A stretch of DNA of 11,431 nt from Oscillospiraceae bacterium. Lineage in GTDB: Bacteria; Bacillota; Clostridia; UMGS1840; HGM11507. Both the position numbers and the translations under genes were made by a program. Location: the NCBI GenBank assembly GCA_015068525.1, contig SVKJ01000034.1:1-11431 (forward strand), given 5' to 3'. The notes beneath the pieces are model-generated. The model had not been told where the DNA came from. It did no database searches and saw only the letters and a program-made list of their open reading frames with translations. Within the stretch, counting starts at the first letter, position 1; each line of letters begins with the position of its first letter. This document shows positions 1-7,746 of this stretch, piece after piece.

Positions 1-1784
1 TTGATTTTACATATTCAGGTCAAATAGAATATGTAAAGAAAGAAGGTGTTTATGTAAAATATGAAAATAATAAAGCAATTATTTCAGATTCAACGATTTC
101 ACATAAAACAAGAGGACTTTCACTTCTTGCCTATGAAATATCAAAAGGGAAAAAAAGTTTTGAAATAAGCGAGATTCCTGAATTCGACGAGAGGGGATTG
201 CAGATTGACTTATCGCGTAATGGAGTTATGAGGGTTTCTGCAATTAAAGAATATATAAACTATATGGCTTGTATGGGGCTTAATTCTCTTATTCTTTATA
301 TGGAAGATGTTTATAAAATTACAAAATACCCGTATTTTGGTTATATGAGAGGTGCATATTCTCACGAGGAACTTAGAGAGATTGATGATTATGCTTATAA
401 TTTGGGGATAGAGGTAATTCCGCATATTCAGGTGCTTGGACATATGAGCCAGTATTTCAGGTGGAATGCATCTTCTGATATACGTAATAATTCAGATACT
501 TTTTTGTGCGGTGAAGAGAAAACATATCAGTTTATCGAAGAAATGATAAAAACAATGCGTAAGTGTTTTCGAACACAAAAAATACATATAGGTTGTGATG
601 AGGCACCTGAGGCAGCAAACGGAAAATATTTGTTAAAAAATGGATTGCATAATACTGTTGATGTTATCAATCAGCATGTCAAGACAGTTGTTGAAATCTG
701 TAAAAAATATGAATTTGATGCAATTATGTACAGCGATTTATATTTTTCACTAAATACCGAAAATTCTTTGCATTATCATCCCGATGTTGTTTTTCCATTG
801 GGATTTAAAGAAAAACTGCCTGATGTTTCATTTATGTATTGGGATTACGGTCAAACGGATGAAAACAGATACAGTAAAATAATATCAAAACATCAGGAAT
901 TTGGGAAAAAAATAATATTTGCAGGAGGTATATGGGGGTGGCTGGATATTCTTCCAAGATATTCATACACTGTGGATACTTTCATTCCTGCACTTCGTGC
1001 TTGCATAACTAACAAAGTTAAGTCAGTTTATGGTACTATCTGGGGAGATGACGGTTGTGAGTGCAATAAAATGTATGAACTGTTTTTTGCACCCATTGTA
1101 TCCGAGTATTGTTTTAAAGGTTATAGTTGCAGTATTGATGAAGTGTTGGATATGAGCGAGTTTCTGTTTGGAATTAAGAGAGAATTCTTTAGTGCAGTGA
1201 GCGAATCTGCTATGCCTTATGAGGAAACAGAATACTGGGGTTACTGCGATACCTTTTATGGAAAGGGATTATTTTATACTGATATATTATATAATCTGAC
1301 TAATGAGATCGATTTTTACAAAGATGCCATTCACAGATATATAAATTCCAAAAGAATTATTGAAAAAACATTTAAAAATTCCAAATGGCAGGATTATGAA
1401 AAGTTTGCAGTTGATTATTACGATATTTTAATCAGTAAAGCTGATATTATTGTAAATATCAGAACTGCTTATGAAAATTCAAATAAAGTTTATTTGAATG
1501 AACTTATAGATAAAAAACTGCCTGATTTAAGGGAAAAATATGTTTCTTTAATGGCTTTATGGCAAAAAATGTGGCTTTCGGTATTTAAACCATTTGGTTG
1601 GGAATGTATCAATTCAAGACTTGCTACGGTTATAGCAAGGATAGACTATGCTATCTATGCAATTAATAATTTTCTTTCGGGGAATGCAGAGAATATAGAG
1701 GAACTTGATGAACCGATACTTATTTCACATAACTCTGAGAACAGGCATTATGCCGATCTTGTTACAGGAAGTAAATATTTATAA
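1..1784 (+). CDS. Family 20 glycoside hydrolase (beta-N-acetylhexosaminidase), 5' partial
   Basis: The reading frame is open from base 3 with no start codon before the window edge, so the gene begins upstream; 593 residues are visible. After about 60 residues of an N-terminal domain comes the GH20 barrel, opening with RGLQIDLSRN (bases 189-218). The family hallmark HxGxDE appears as HIGCDE at 585-602; its Asp-Glu pair (597-602) supplies the residue that positions the substrate N-acetyl group and the general acid. Further barrel features are LYMEDVYK, the aromatic FMYWDYG and IWGWLD/IWGDDG. The 'MED...PYFGYMRG' style recalls the GH20C-type enzymes of streptococci, which work inside the cell and accept GlcNAc and GalNAc ends; that specificity is inference. 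The N-terminus is missing, so a signal peptide cannot be excluded. An internal TTG at 198 lies within the conserved barrel and is not the start. The binding-protein gene follows 14 bases downstream, suggesting uptake and trimming of amino-sugar oligosaccharides. Confidence 0.88.
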   Translation, partial: DFTYSGQIEYVKKEGVYVKYENNKAIISDSTISHKTRGLSLLAYEISKGKKSFEISEIPEFDERGLQIDLSRNGVMRVSAIKEYINYMACMGLNSLILYMEDVYKITKYPYFGYMRGAYSHEELREIDDYAYNLGIEVIPHIQVLGHMSQYFRWNASSDIRNNSDTFLCGEEKTYQFIEEMIKTMRKCFRTQKIHIGCDEAPEAANGKYLLKNGLHNTVDVINQHVKTVVEICKKYEFDAIMYSDLYFSLNTENSLHYHPDVVFPLGFKEKLPDVSFMYWDYGQTDENRYSKIISKHQEFGKKIIFAGGIWGWLDILPRYSYTVDTFIPALRACITNKVKSVYGTIWGDDGCECNKMYELFFAPIVSEYCFKGYSCSIDEVLDMSEFLFGIKREFFSAVSESAMPYEETEYWGYCDTFYGKGLFYTDILYNLTNEIDFYKDAIHRYINSKRIIEKTFKNSKWQDYEKFAVDYYDILISKADIIVNIRTAYENSNKVYLNELIDKKLPDLREKYVSLMALWQKMWLSVFKPFGWECINSRLATVIARIDYAIYAINNFLSGNAENIEELDEPILISHNSENRHYADLVTGSKYL

Positions 1785-1798
1785 AAGGAGCGATTTAT

Positions 1799-3388
1799 AT
1801 GAAAAAAATTTGCAAAAAGTTTAATTTAATTCTGGCAATTATTATGGTAATTACTTTGTTGTCTGCATGCAGTCAGCCACAATCGGTTGATATCGCAACC
1901 AACGAAGAATTAGATCCTGCAAAAATAGGAGATTATTCTACTCTTAAACTTCCTATTGATGACAAATATACTGAAATTTCCTATTTACATGATTCAGATA
2001 TTACAAATTTGAATGACAGCTTGTTTATAAAGGAGTTAAGAAGAAGAACAGGCCTTAATGTCAATGTAATTGCAGTGCCTCTTTCTACAATTGCTGAAAA
2101 AGCAAAAGTACTTATGGCATCAAAAGATGAAATGCCGGATATTATGGACCATGTCGGAGGAATTGATGAAGTTAATGATTTTGGAAAGCAGGGAGCATTT
2201 GAAGAAATTCTTCAGCATATAGATGAACTTCCTAACTTTAAAAAATTATTCTATGATGAAGCGGATAAATACGACACAAAAGGTAAAATAAAGAATTTTC
2301 TTGACGGAGAAGGAAATTTATTTATGTTTCCAAGATATAATATTTCCCGTAAGGTTAATCATGGTTTCCTATATAGAAAAGATATCTTTGATAAGCATAA
2401 TATAAAAATGTGGACAAGCACAGAAGAATTTTTAGATGTTTTAAGACAACTTAAAAAACTTTACCCTGACTCAACGCCATTTGCTTCAAAAACAGGGGAC
2501 CAGATATTTGGAAACTTTACTCTTAACTATGGTCTTGATATTATGACAGGATTTCAGCCTTATTATGACGAAGAAGAAAAAGTATGGAAAATGTCATGCA
2601 CCGACCCTAAATTTAAAGATTGCCTTGATCTTGTAAAGACTATGTTTGACGAAGGACTTATTGACCCTGAATTTATAACAGCAACTCAACCTGCATGGAC
2701 AGCGAAAATGACACAGGCTGATAAAGCATTTGTTACATGGGACTGGATTGGAAGACTTGATATGTTTAAAGAACAGACACTACAAACTGTTCCTGACTAC
2801 GATTTAAGATATGCTGAACCATTAGAAGGTAAAGTTATTACTCTTACGAATGTACTTACCGGACCCGCTGTTAAAAAAGGAAAAAACAGTATGCTGGCTC
2901 TTAAACTTCTTGATTATATGATAAGTGATTCCGGAGCAATACTTGCTTCAATGGGGGTTGAAGGAGTTACTTTTAACTATGGAGAAAACGGTATGGCAAA
3001 ATATCTTGGATTTGAAGACGGAGAATCTGCAACCACAACACTTCTTGAACAAAAATATGGTATATGCGGACCTTTAGCGCACCGTTATGACGACAGATGT
3101 GCATACTATAATTATACCGAAAAGGAACAGGAAGCACAGGATATGATGACAAGTAAAGAAGACGGTTTCTGGCCTGAAGACCCTGTTCTTACATTTAACG
3201 AACAGGAAAAGAAAGTTATCGAAAAATATCTTACATCGCTTGAAACTGCCGCGAGAGAATTTTCAACTAAATATGTTTTAAATGGAAATCAATCATGGGA
3301 AGATTGGCTTAAAAAAGCAGAAACTTTAGGTGCAAAAGAAATTCTTAAAGCCTATAACGATGCTCAGAAAAGATACGATAAATTATAA
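1799..3388 (+). CDS. Sugar ABC transporter substrate-binding lipoprotein (LipO/YtcQ-like)
   Basis: This 529-residue protein starts with a lipoprotein signal: Lys-rich residues 2-7, a hydrophobic core and lipobox L21-S22-A23-C24. Lipid-anchored Cys24 would tether it to the outer face of the membrane. The body is typical of large family 1 solute-binding proteins of Firmicutes: a domain with LYRKDIFDKHNIKMW, a hinge region, and a C-terminal segment (NGNQSWEDWLKK...AYNDAQKRY) matching the end of LipO-type proteins. These deliver carbohydrates to an ABC permease pair, which is not in the window and may lie upstream. The start is set by AAGGAG at 1785-1790, 8 bases before ATG. The RBS abuts the stop of the GH20 gene, so the two are surely cotranscribed. 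The ligand cannot be read from the sequence; amino-sugar oligosaccharides are inferred from the neighbour. A strong terminator follows. Confidence 0.9.
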   Translation: MKKICKKFNLILAIIMVITLLSACSQPQSVDIATNEELDPAKIGDYSTLKLPIDDKYTEISYLHDSDITNLNDSLFIKELRRRTGLNVNVIAVPLSTIAEKAKVLMASKDEMPDIMDHVGGIDEVNDFGKQGAFEEILQHIDELPNFKKLFYDEADKYDTKGKIKNFLDGEGNLFMFPRYNISRKVNHGFLYRKDIFDKHNIKMWTSTEEFLDVLRQLKKLYPDSTPFASKTGDQIFGNFTLNYGLDIMTGFQPYYDEEEKVWKMSCTDPKFKDCLDLVKTMFDEGLIDPEFITATQPAWTAKMTQADKAFVTWDWIGRLDMFKEQTLQTVPDYDLRYAEPLEGKVITLTNVLTGPAVKKGKNSMLALKLLDYMISDSGAILASMGVEGVTFNYGENGMAKYLGFEDGESATTTLLEQKYGICGPLAHRYDDRCAYYNYTEKEQEAQDMMTSKEDGFWPEDPVLTFNEQEKKVIEKYLTSLETAAREFSTKYVLNGNQSWEDWLKKAETLGAKEILKAYNDAQKRYDKL

Positions 3389-3402
3389 AATCTAATATAC
3401 TT

Positions 3403-3435
3403 AAAACCTCTGGGGAAAAATCCTCAGAGGTTTTT
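3403..3435. terminator. Bidirectional rho-independent terminator between converging operons
   Basis: A 13-base-pair stem (arms 3403-3415 and 3422-3434, with one G-U wobble in the plus transcript and an A-rich tail against a U-run) closes a 6-base loop. Five T follow on the plus strand (3431-3435). On the minus strand the stem also ends in four U, then a less perfect U-rich stretch. It ends the GH20/lipoprotein transcript from the left and the lysine operon from the right. The right arm contains the last codons and stop of the minus-strand ACT gene. Confidence 0.9.
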
Positions 3436-3864
3436 GAATTCACTTACATATTCATTTGGAATAAGAAATATTATTTCATCATCAGTAAAATTAAGTATGT
3501 TAAGATTTGCTTTTAGAAAACTTGCTTTTTTAACGATTTTAATAAGAGTTAAAAAAGCATTTTCATCTTCGCATATCTTAAGAATTATTTTTGTATTATT
3601 TCCAAATATTTCGGTAGATATTTCGGGAACAAAACTTCTTACTTTTTTTATAACATCAAAAACTTTGCTTATAAGATTTTCTTTAACAGTAAATGTAACT
3701 GAAATTTTATCTTTTAAATAAAACTGTTTTGTAAAATAATCAATTTTTATATTTTCTTCATTGATTAATTCCAGTATTTTTGAGATATAAAAAATATTAT
3801 CAGGTAAATTTTTAACTGTAATTAAAGCGATTTCTTTTGTATCGGTAATTAAAATTTCCGACAT
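3424..3864 (-). CDS. Stand-alone tandem ACT-domain protein, aspartokinase regulatory-domain-like
   Basis: This 146-residue protein has no catalytic domain. Its layout follows the C-terminal regulatory half of aspartokinase: a first ACT-like unit (IALITVKNLPDNIFYISKIL... about residues 12-45), the bridging strand-helix ISVTFTVKENLISKVFDVIKK (55-75), then a second ACT-like unit (about 88-146) ending DEIIFLIPNEYVSEFKNL, which parallels 'SEI-IS-LV-YAEEAV-AL' of aspartokinases. The usual Pro-Gly ligand-loop motifs (DKPG, GAGM..PGV) are not kept, so it is divergent and effector binding is uncertain. It lies 24 bases downstream of dapB as the last gene of asd-dapA-dapB, with its own AGGAG RBS (3872-3876), 7 bases before ATG. 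A role as a sensor or a separate beta-like subunit of aspartokinase (compare the kinase-free beta subunit of Bacillus and Corynebacterium LysC) is inference from fold and context. The protein is rich in Lys, Ile and Asn, like its host. Confidence 0.75.
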   Translation of the reverse strand: MSEILITDTKEIALITVKNLPDNIFYISKILELINEENIKIDYFTKQFYLKDKISVTFTVKENLISKVFDVIKKVRSFVPEISTEIFGNNTKIILKICEDENAFLTLIKIVKKASFLKANLNILNFTDDEIIFLIPNEYVSEFKNL

Positions 3865-3888
3865 TTAAAATCTCCTTTTTACATTCCC

Positions 3889-4647
3889 TTATAATTCTTT
3901 AATTAAAGAATCCATATTATATAAACCAGGTTTTTTTCCTGCAAGATATTTTGCCGCTTTTACTGCACCTTCTGCAAAAATTTCTTTGCTTGTTGCAAGG
4001 TGAGATAAGGTAACAACCTCGTTATTTCCGGCAAAAATAACATCGTGTTCGCCGACAATTGTACCGCCGCGAACTGCGTGAATACCAATTTCCGTTTTTG
4101 ACCTTTTCTTTCTTATACTGTGCCTGTCATAAACATATTCGTAAGAATTATTTAGTTCTTCGTTTATGGCATCTGCAATTGCAAGTGCAGTACCACTCGG
4201 AGCATCAATTTTCTGATTATGATGCTTTTCCACGATTTCAATATCAAATTTATCGGATAAAAGTTTAGTTGCTTTTTTTGCTAAATCAATTATTAAGTTA
4301 ACACCGATTGACATATTTGCAGAATAGAAAACAGGAATAACATTTGATGATTCTTTAATTTCTTCTATTTGCTCTTTTGATAAGCCTGTTGTAGCAACAA
4401 CAATAGGTGTTTTAGTTGCTTTGGCATATTCCATTAGCGGATAAAAGGCAGACGGATGTGAAAAATCAATTATAACATCTGCTTTGCCTGTAAATCCGGA
4501 CGGAGCATTGTAAACTTCATAATCATAATTTTTTGTTGTATCAATATCGATGCCACATACTATATTGATATATTCATCGCATTTTACAATTTCGGTTATA
4601 ACTCTTCCCATTTTTCCGTTACAACCGCTTAACATTATATTTATCAT
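3889..4647 (-). CDS. dapB: 4-hydroxy-tetrahydrodipicolinate reductase
   Basis: DapB reduces hydroxy-tetrahydrodipicolinate with NAD(P)H to tetrahydrodipicolinate in the diaminopimelate/lysine pathway, in the cytoplasm. The 252 residues show the N-terminal nucleotide-binding loop SGCNGKMG (7-14), the VVATTGL segment (83-89), NMSIGVN (111-117), the signature EKHHNQKIDAPSGT (140-153) with catalytic His142 and Lys146 and the Gly-Thr substrate-binding pair (152-153), and the C-terminal RGG-IVGEH-V-F (193-206). Length is slightly below the common 265-270 residues but all motifs are present. It lies 23 bases downstream of dapA and 24 bases before the ACT gene, so it is an internal operon gene. The RBS is weak (AAGGAA at 4657-4662). 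Confidence 0.97.
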   Translation of the reverse strand: MINIMLSGCNGKMGRVITEIVKCDEYINIVCGIDIDTTKNYDYEVYNAPSGFTGKADVIIDFSHPSAFYPLMEYAKATKTPIVVATTGLSKEQIEEIKESSNVIPVFYSANMSIGVNLIIDLAKKATKLLSDKFDIEIVEKHHNQKIDAPSGTALAIADAINEELNNSYEYVYDRHSIRKKRSKTEIGIHAVRGGTIVGEHDVIFAGNNEVVTLSHLATSKEIFAEGAVKAAKYLAGKKPGLYNMDSLIKEL

Positions 4648-4670
4648 AGGTAATCATTCCTTATTTAATA

Positions 4671-5561
4671 TTAAACAAGTTTAACTCCTGCGCCTTTAAG
4701 AGAATTAATAAGTCTTTGCTTGTTCTTTTCGTCCATTTCATACAAAGGCATTCTTAACTTTCCAACATTAAATCCCATAAGGTTAAGTGCTGTTTTAACA
4801 GGTATCGGATTAACCTCACAAAACAGAGTGTTGATTAAATCAAGATATTTAAACTGTAATCTCATGCTTTCTTCGGTTTTGCCGTCAAGATAAAGTTTGC
4901 AAATATCATGAGTTTCTTTTGGAAGTACGTTTGCAAGAACGGAAATAACACCTTTTCCGCCAACAGACATAACAGGAACGATAATATCGTCATTTCCTGA
5001 ATAAATGTCAAGCCTGTCACCAAATCTGGCAGCAACTTCCATTAAGTATGAAGCATTACCGCTTGCTTCTTTAATACCTACAATATTGTCAATCTTTACA
5101 AGTTCTTCTAAAACTTCCAAAGATATATTCATACCTGTTCTTGATGGAACATTGTATAGAATTATCGGGATATTAACACTTTCTGCAATTAAAGTAAAGT
5201 GATTTATAAGACCCTGTTTGTTTGTTTTGTTGTAGTATGGTGTAACAACAAGCAGTGCGTCTGCGCCAAGCCTTTCGGCTTCTTTACTTAATTTAATACC
5301 GTGAACAGTATCATTACTTCCTGTGCCTGCAATAACAGGGATTTTCTTATTAACTCTTTTTACAGTGTATTCAATAGCAGATAAATGCTCTTCGTCAGGC
5401 ATTGTTGCCGCTTCTCCTGTTGTACCGCACACGATTATAGCATCTGTATTATTGTTAAGATGAAAATCTATAAGGTTGCCAAGACTATCAAAATCAATTC
5501 CGTTTTCGTTAAACGGTGTGATAATAGCAACACCTGAACCGGTAAAAACAGTTTTTTTCAT
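4671..5561 (-). CDS. dapA: 4-hydroxy-tetrahydrodipicolinate synthase
   Basis: DapA condenses pyruvate with aspartate semialdehyde, the first step committed to diaminopimelate and lysine. It is a cytoplasmic TIM-barrel aldolase, usually a tetramer. The 296 residues match the family length. Visible are GTTGE (46-50, with the substrate Thr pair 47-48), TPYYNK (107-112), YNVPSRTG (136-143) with catalytic Tyr136 and Arg141 for the semialdehyde carboxylate, and GIKEASGN (162-169) with Schiff-base Lys164. The start at 5561 has AAGGAG (5572-5577) ten bases upstream. asd ends 20 bases before it and dapB starts 23 bases after it. Because the preceding gene makes its substrate, this is a textbook metabolic operon. 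Lysine sensitivity cannot be read reliably from the sequence. Confidence 0.97.
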   Translation of the reverse strand: MKKTVFTGSGVAIITPFNENGIDFDSLGNLIDFHLNNNTDAIIVCGTTGEAATMPDEEHLSAIEYTVKRVNKKIPVIAGTGSNDTVHGIKLSKEAERLGADALLVVTPYYNKTNKQGLINHFTLIAESVNIPIILYNVPSRTGMNISLEVLEELVKIDNIVGIKEASGNASYLMEVAARFGDRLDIYSGNDDIIVPVMSVGGKGVISVLANVLPKETHDICKLYLDGKTEESMRLQFKYLDLINTLFCEVNPIPVKTALNLMGFNVGKLRMPLYEMDEKNKQRLINSLKGAGVKLV

Positions 5562-5581
5562 TTTAGGTCAACTCCTTCAAA

Positions 5582-6661
5582 TTAATCTAAATAACCAAGT
5601 TTTGCAAGTAGTTCAGCCATAAGAACTGCACCGCCTGCAGCACCTCTTAAGGTATTATGAGAAATACATACAAATTTATAATCATATTGAGAATCTTCTC
5701 TTAATCTTCCCATTGAAACAGCCATTCCGCCTTCTAAGTTTCTTTCAGATTTAGTTTGCGGTCTGTTGTCTTCTTCAAAGTAATTAAGGAAATGTTTAGG
5801 AGCAAGAGGAAGTTCAAGTTCCTGAGCAGTACCTTTGTAATTTTTCCAGATTTCTTTTATTTCATCAATAGACGGTTTGTTTTCAAATGATACAAAAACT
5901 GCAGCAAGATGACCGTCGCTTACAGGCACTCTTATACATTGAGTTGTAATAGCAGGAGAGGTAGCAGGAACGATTTTGTCTCCTTCAATTTTACCCCATA
6001 TTTTTAATGGTTCAATTTCACTTTTTTCCTCTTCTCCGCCAATGTATGGAATAACATTATCTACCATTTCAGGCCATGTTTCAAAAGTCTTACCTGCACC
6101 GGAAATTGCCTGATATGTACAAGCAAGAACATTTTTAATGCCAAATTTCATAAGCGGATGAAGCGCAGGAACATAACTTTGAAGTGAACAGTTTGATTTA
6201 ACTGCAATAAATCCTCTTTTTGTTCCAAGTCTTTTTCTTTGTGCATGAATAATTTCGGCATGATCTGCATTTATTTCAGGCACAATCATCGGAACGTCAG
6301 GAGTATGTCTGTGAGCAGAGTTATTTGAAATAACAGGGCATTCTGCTTTTGCATATTTTTCTTCTAATGCCTTTATCTCATCTTTTTTCATATCAACTGC
6401 GCAAAAAACAAAATCAACTTCTGATGCGATTTTTTCTATATCTAATGTTGCATCTAAAACAACAGTTTTCTTTATGTTTTCAGGAATAGGTGTTTTCATA
6501 ACCCAACGGTTTCCTACTGCCTCTTCATAAGTTTTACCGGCTGAACGGGAAGAAGCGGCTAAAACTTTTAAGTTAAACCAAGGATGGTTTTCTAAAAGAG
6601 TTATAAATCTCTGACCAACCATTCCGGTAGCACCTACGATACCTACATTAAATGTTTTCAT
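5582..6661 (-). CDS. asd: Aspartate-semialdehyde dehydrogenase
   Basis: Asd reduces aspartyl phosphate with NADPH to aspartate semialdehyde, the branch point to lysine/cell wall and to threonine/methionine. The 359 residues carry the dinucleotide loop GATGMVG (10-16), SNNSAHR (112-118), the active-site KSNCS (155-159) with nucleophile Cys158, RVPVSDGH (244-251) with substrate Arg244 and catalytic His251, and a C-terminal helix SHNTLRGAAGG. The length, TGMVGQRF opening and NCS (not NCTT) point to the archaeal/fungal-type branch that is also common in Clostridia. The start at 6661 is supported by GGAGGAA (6667-6673), 7 bases upstream, and by a consensus promoter about 38 bases upstream. It is the first gene of asd-dapA-dapB-ACT; no aspartokinase gene is in the window. 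Confidence 0.97.
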   Translation of the reverse strand: MKTFNVGIVGATGMVGQRFITLLENHPWFNLKVLAASSRSAGKTYEEAVGNRWVMKTPIPENIKKTVVLDATLDIEKIASEVDFVFCAVDMKKDEIKALEEKYAKAECPVISNNSAHRHTPDVPMIVPEINADHAEIIHAQRKRLGTKRGFIAVKSNCSLQSYVPALHPLMKFGIKNVLACTYQAISGAGKTFETWPEMVDNVIPYIGGEEEKSEIEPLKIWGKIEGDKIVPATSPAITTQCIRVPVSDGHLAAVFVSFENKPSIDEIKEIWKNYKGTAQELELPLAPKHFLNYFEEDNRPQTKSERNLEGGMAVSMGRLREDSQYDYKFVCISHNTLRGAAGGAVLMAELLAKLGYLD

Positions 6662-6698
6662 AATAATTCCTCCATTATACTATATGCTATCTTTATAT

Positions 6699-6727
6699 AT
6701 AATAACACTATATTTAAGAAAAGTCAA
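6699..6727 (-). promoter_or_regulatory. Promoter of the asd-dapA-dapB-ACT operon
   Basis: Reading the minus strand, TTGACT (6722-6727) and TATTAT (6699-6704) are separated by exactly 17 bases, a strong sigma-A match. Transcription would start near 6691, leaving a leader of about 30 bases before asd. That is far too short for a lysine (L-box) riboswitch or a T-box. Confidence 0.75.
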
Positions 6728-6759
6728 TTTAGAAAAAACAATAAAAATTAATAAAAAAC

Positions 6760-6789
6760 TTGAAAAAATATTGTAACCTATGTTAAAAT
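6760..6789 (+). promoter_or_regulatory. Promoter of yebC
   Basis: TTGAAA (6760-6765) and TAAAAT (6784-6789) are 18 bases apart, with a TG at 6781-6782 forming an extended -10 (TGTTAAAAT). It is back to back with the asd promoter, their -35 boxes 32 bases apart. The same extended -10 type (TGnTAAAAT after TTGAAA) recurs at guaA. Confidence 0.65.
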
Positions 6790-6825
6790 AGAGAGAAAAG
6801 ATTTTTAAATTACGGAGGAATAAAT

Positions 6826-7560
6826 ATGTCAGGACATTCTAAATGGTCTAATATTAAACACAAAAAGGAAAAATCAGATGCTCAAAAAGCGAAGATTTAT
6901 ACAAAACTCGGAAGAGAAATTGCAGTTGCCGTTAAAGCAGGCGGTCCCGATCCTTCAATTAACGGTAAATTAAAAGATATAATTGCCAAAGCAAGAGCAA
7001 ACAATATGCCTAACGATAATGTTAAAAGATGTATTGAAAAAGCAACAGGAAGTCAGGAAAATGATAATTATGAAGATATAGTATACGAAGGTTATGGACC
7101 AAGAGGGGTAGCAGTAATTGTTGAAGCACTTACTGATAACAGAAATCGTACTGCGGCTGATGTAAGGCATTATTTTGATAAATTTGGAGGAAATTTAGGA
7201 ACTAATGGTTGTGTTTCCTTTATGTTTGATAAATACGGTGTTCTTATTGTTGAAAAAAATGATTCTGTTTCTGAAGAAGAACTTATGGATGCTGCAATGG
7301 AAGCGGGCGCACAGGATTTTAATGAAGAAGATGAAGTTTATGAAATTTTAACTACTCCCGAAGAATTTTCTTTCGTCCGTGAAGAACTTGAAAATAAAGG
7401 CTTTGAATTCTTAAAAGCAGAGGTAACATTAGTTCCTCAGACTTATGTATCTTTAACTGATGAAAAAGATATTCTTATGATGGAAAAACTTATTGAGCAT
7501 CTTGAAGATAATGATGATGTTCAGAATATTTATCACAACTGGGAAGAGTGTGAAGATTAA
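6826..7560 (+). CDS. yebC: YebC/TACO1/PmpR family protein
   Basis: The 244-residue protein begins with the nearly invariant MSGHSKWSNIKHKK of this family, followed by AQKAKIYTKLGREI, the helical RANNMPNDNVKRCIEKATG, YEGYGPRGVAVIVEALTDNRNRT (about 88-110) and FGGNLGTNGCVSFMF (120-134), with the acidic domain 2/3 region after it. Length is standard. Members were long annotated as probable transcriptional regulators; more recent work ties the family to translation, easing ribosome stalling on proline-rich stretches. Which applies here cannot be seen. The start is fixed by GGAGG (6814-6818), 7 bases upstream, and by the family N-terminus. The next gene begins 186 bases downstream and has its own promoter; no terminator is evident between them, so some readthrough into pfkA is possible. 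Confidence 0.96.
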   Translation: MSGHSKWSNIKHKKEKSDAQKAKIYTKLGREIAVAVKAGGPDPSINGKLKDIIAKARANNMPNDNVKRCIEKATGSQENDNYEDIVYEGYGPRGVAVIVEALTDNRNRTAADVRHYFDKFGGNLGTNGCVSFMFDKYGVLIVEKNDSVSEEELMDAAMEAGAQDFNEEDEVYEILTTPEEFSFVREELENKGFEFLKAEVTLVPQTYVSLTDEKDILMMEKLIEHLEDNDDVQNIYHNWEECED

Positions 7561-7597
7561 GTAAATGTTAAATTTATGTTAAAATTGTGTAATATTC

Positions 7598-7626
7598 TTG
7601 ATTTTTTGACATAATTTGTATATACT
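7598..7626 (+). promoter_or_regulatory. Probable promoter of pfkA-pgsA
   Basis: TTGATT (7598-7603) and TATACT (7621-7626) are 17 bases apart, predicting a start near 7633 and a leader of about 114 bases. A second TTGACA at 7606-7611 has no well-spaced -10. Two tandem 11-base units, ATGTTAAATTT and ATGTTAAAATT (7565-7586), lie just upstream and could act as an AT-rich UP-like element. The rest of the 7561-7746 gap is AT-rich with only weak hairpins and no recognisable riboswitch or terminator. Confidence 0.5.
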
Positions 7627-7746
7627 TGTTTTTTGGATAATATTTATAAGAAAGATGAGTGTTATTATTATTTATTTGGGGAAAAATAATTTTTAACATA
7701 TTTCTAAGTGGCTTTAATTTTATAATTTTGAAAAAGGGTGTTAAAA

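Noticed and set aside
198..1784. TTG at 198 as the start of the hydrolase gene
   Set aside because: The frame is open to the left edge and the family barrel motif RGLQIDLSRN begins before it, so the gene is simply cut by the window.
3434..3721. Plus-strand 95-codon open frame opposite the ACT gene
   Set aside because: The minus-strand frame has a better RBS, operon context and ACT-like pattern. The plus-strand frame starts inside the terminator region.
6674..6679. TATAAT-like box on the minus strand just before the asd RBS
   Set aside because: It would start transcription at or inside the RBS; the upstream TTGACT-N17-TATTAT is far better placed.
6662..6698. Lysine riboswitch or T-box before asd
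   Set aside because: The leader predicted from the promoter is only about 30 bases, too short for either element.
7606..7611. TTGACA as the -35 box of pfkA
   Set aside because: No -10-like hexamer lies 16-18 bases downstream; TTGATT at 7598 with TATACT at 17 bases is the better pair.
7738..7746. GTG at 7738 as the start of pfkA
   Set aside because: It lies in the ribosome binding site; ATG 7747 gives the exact family N-terminus and a 320-residue length.
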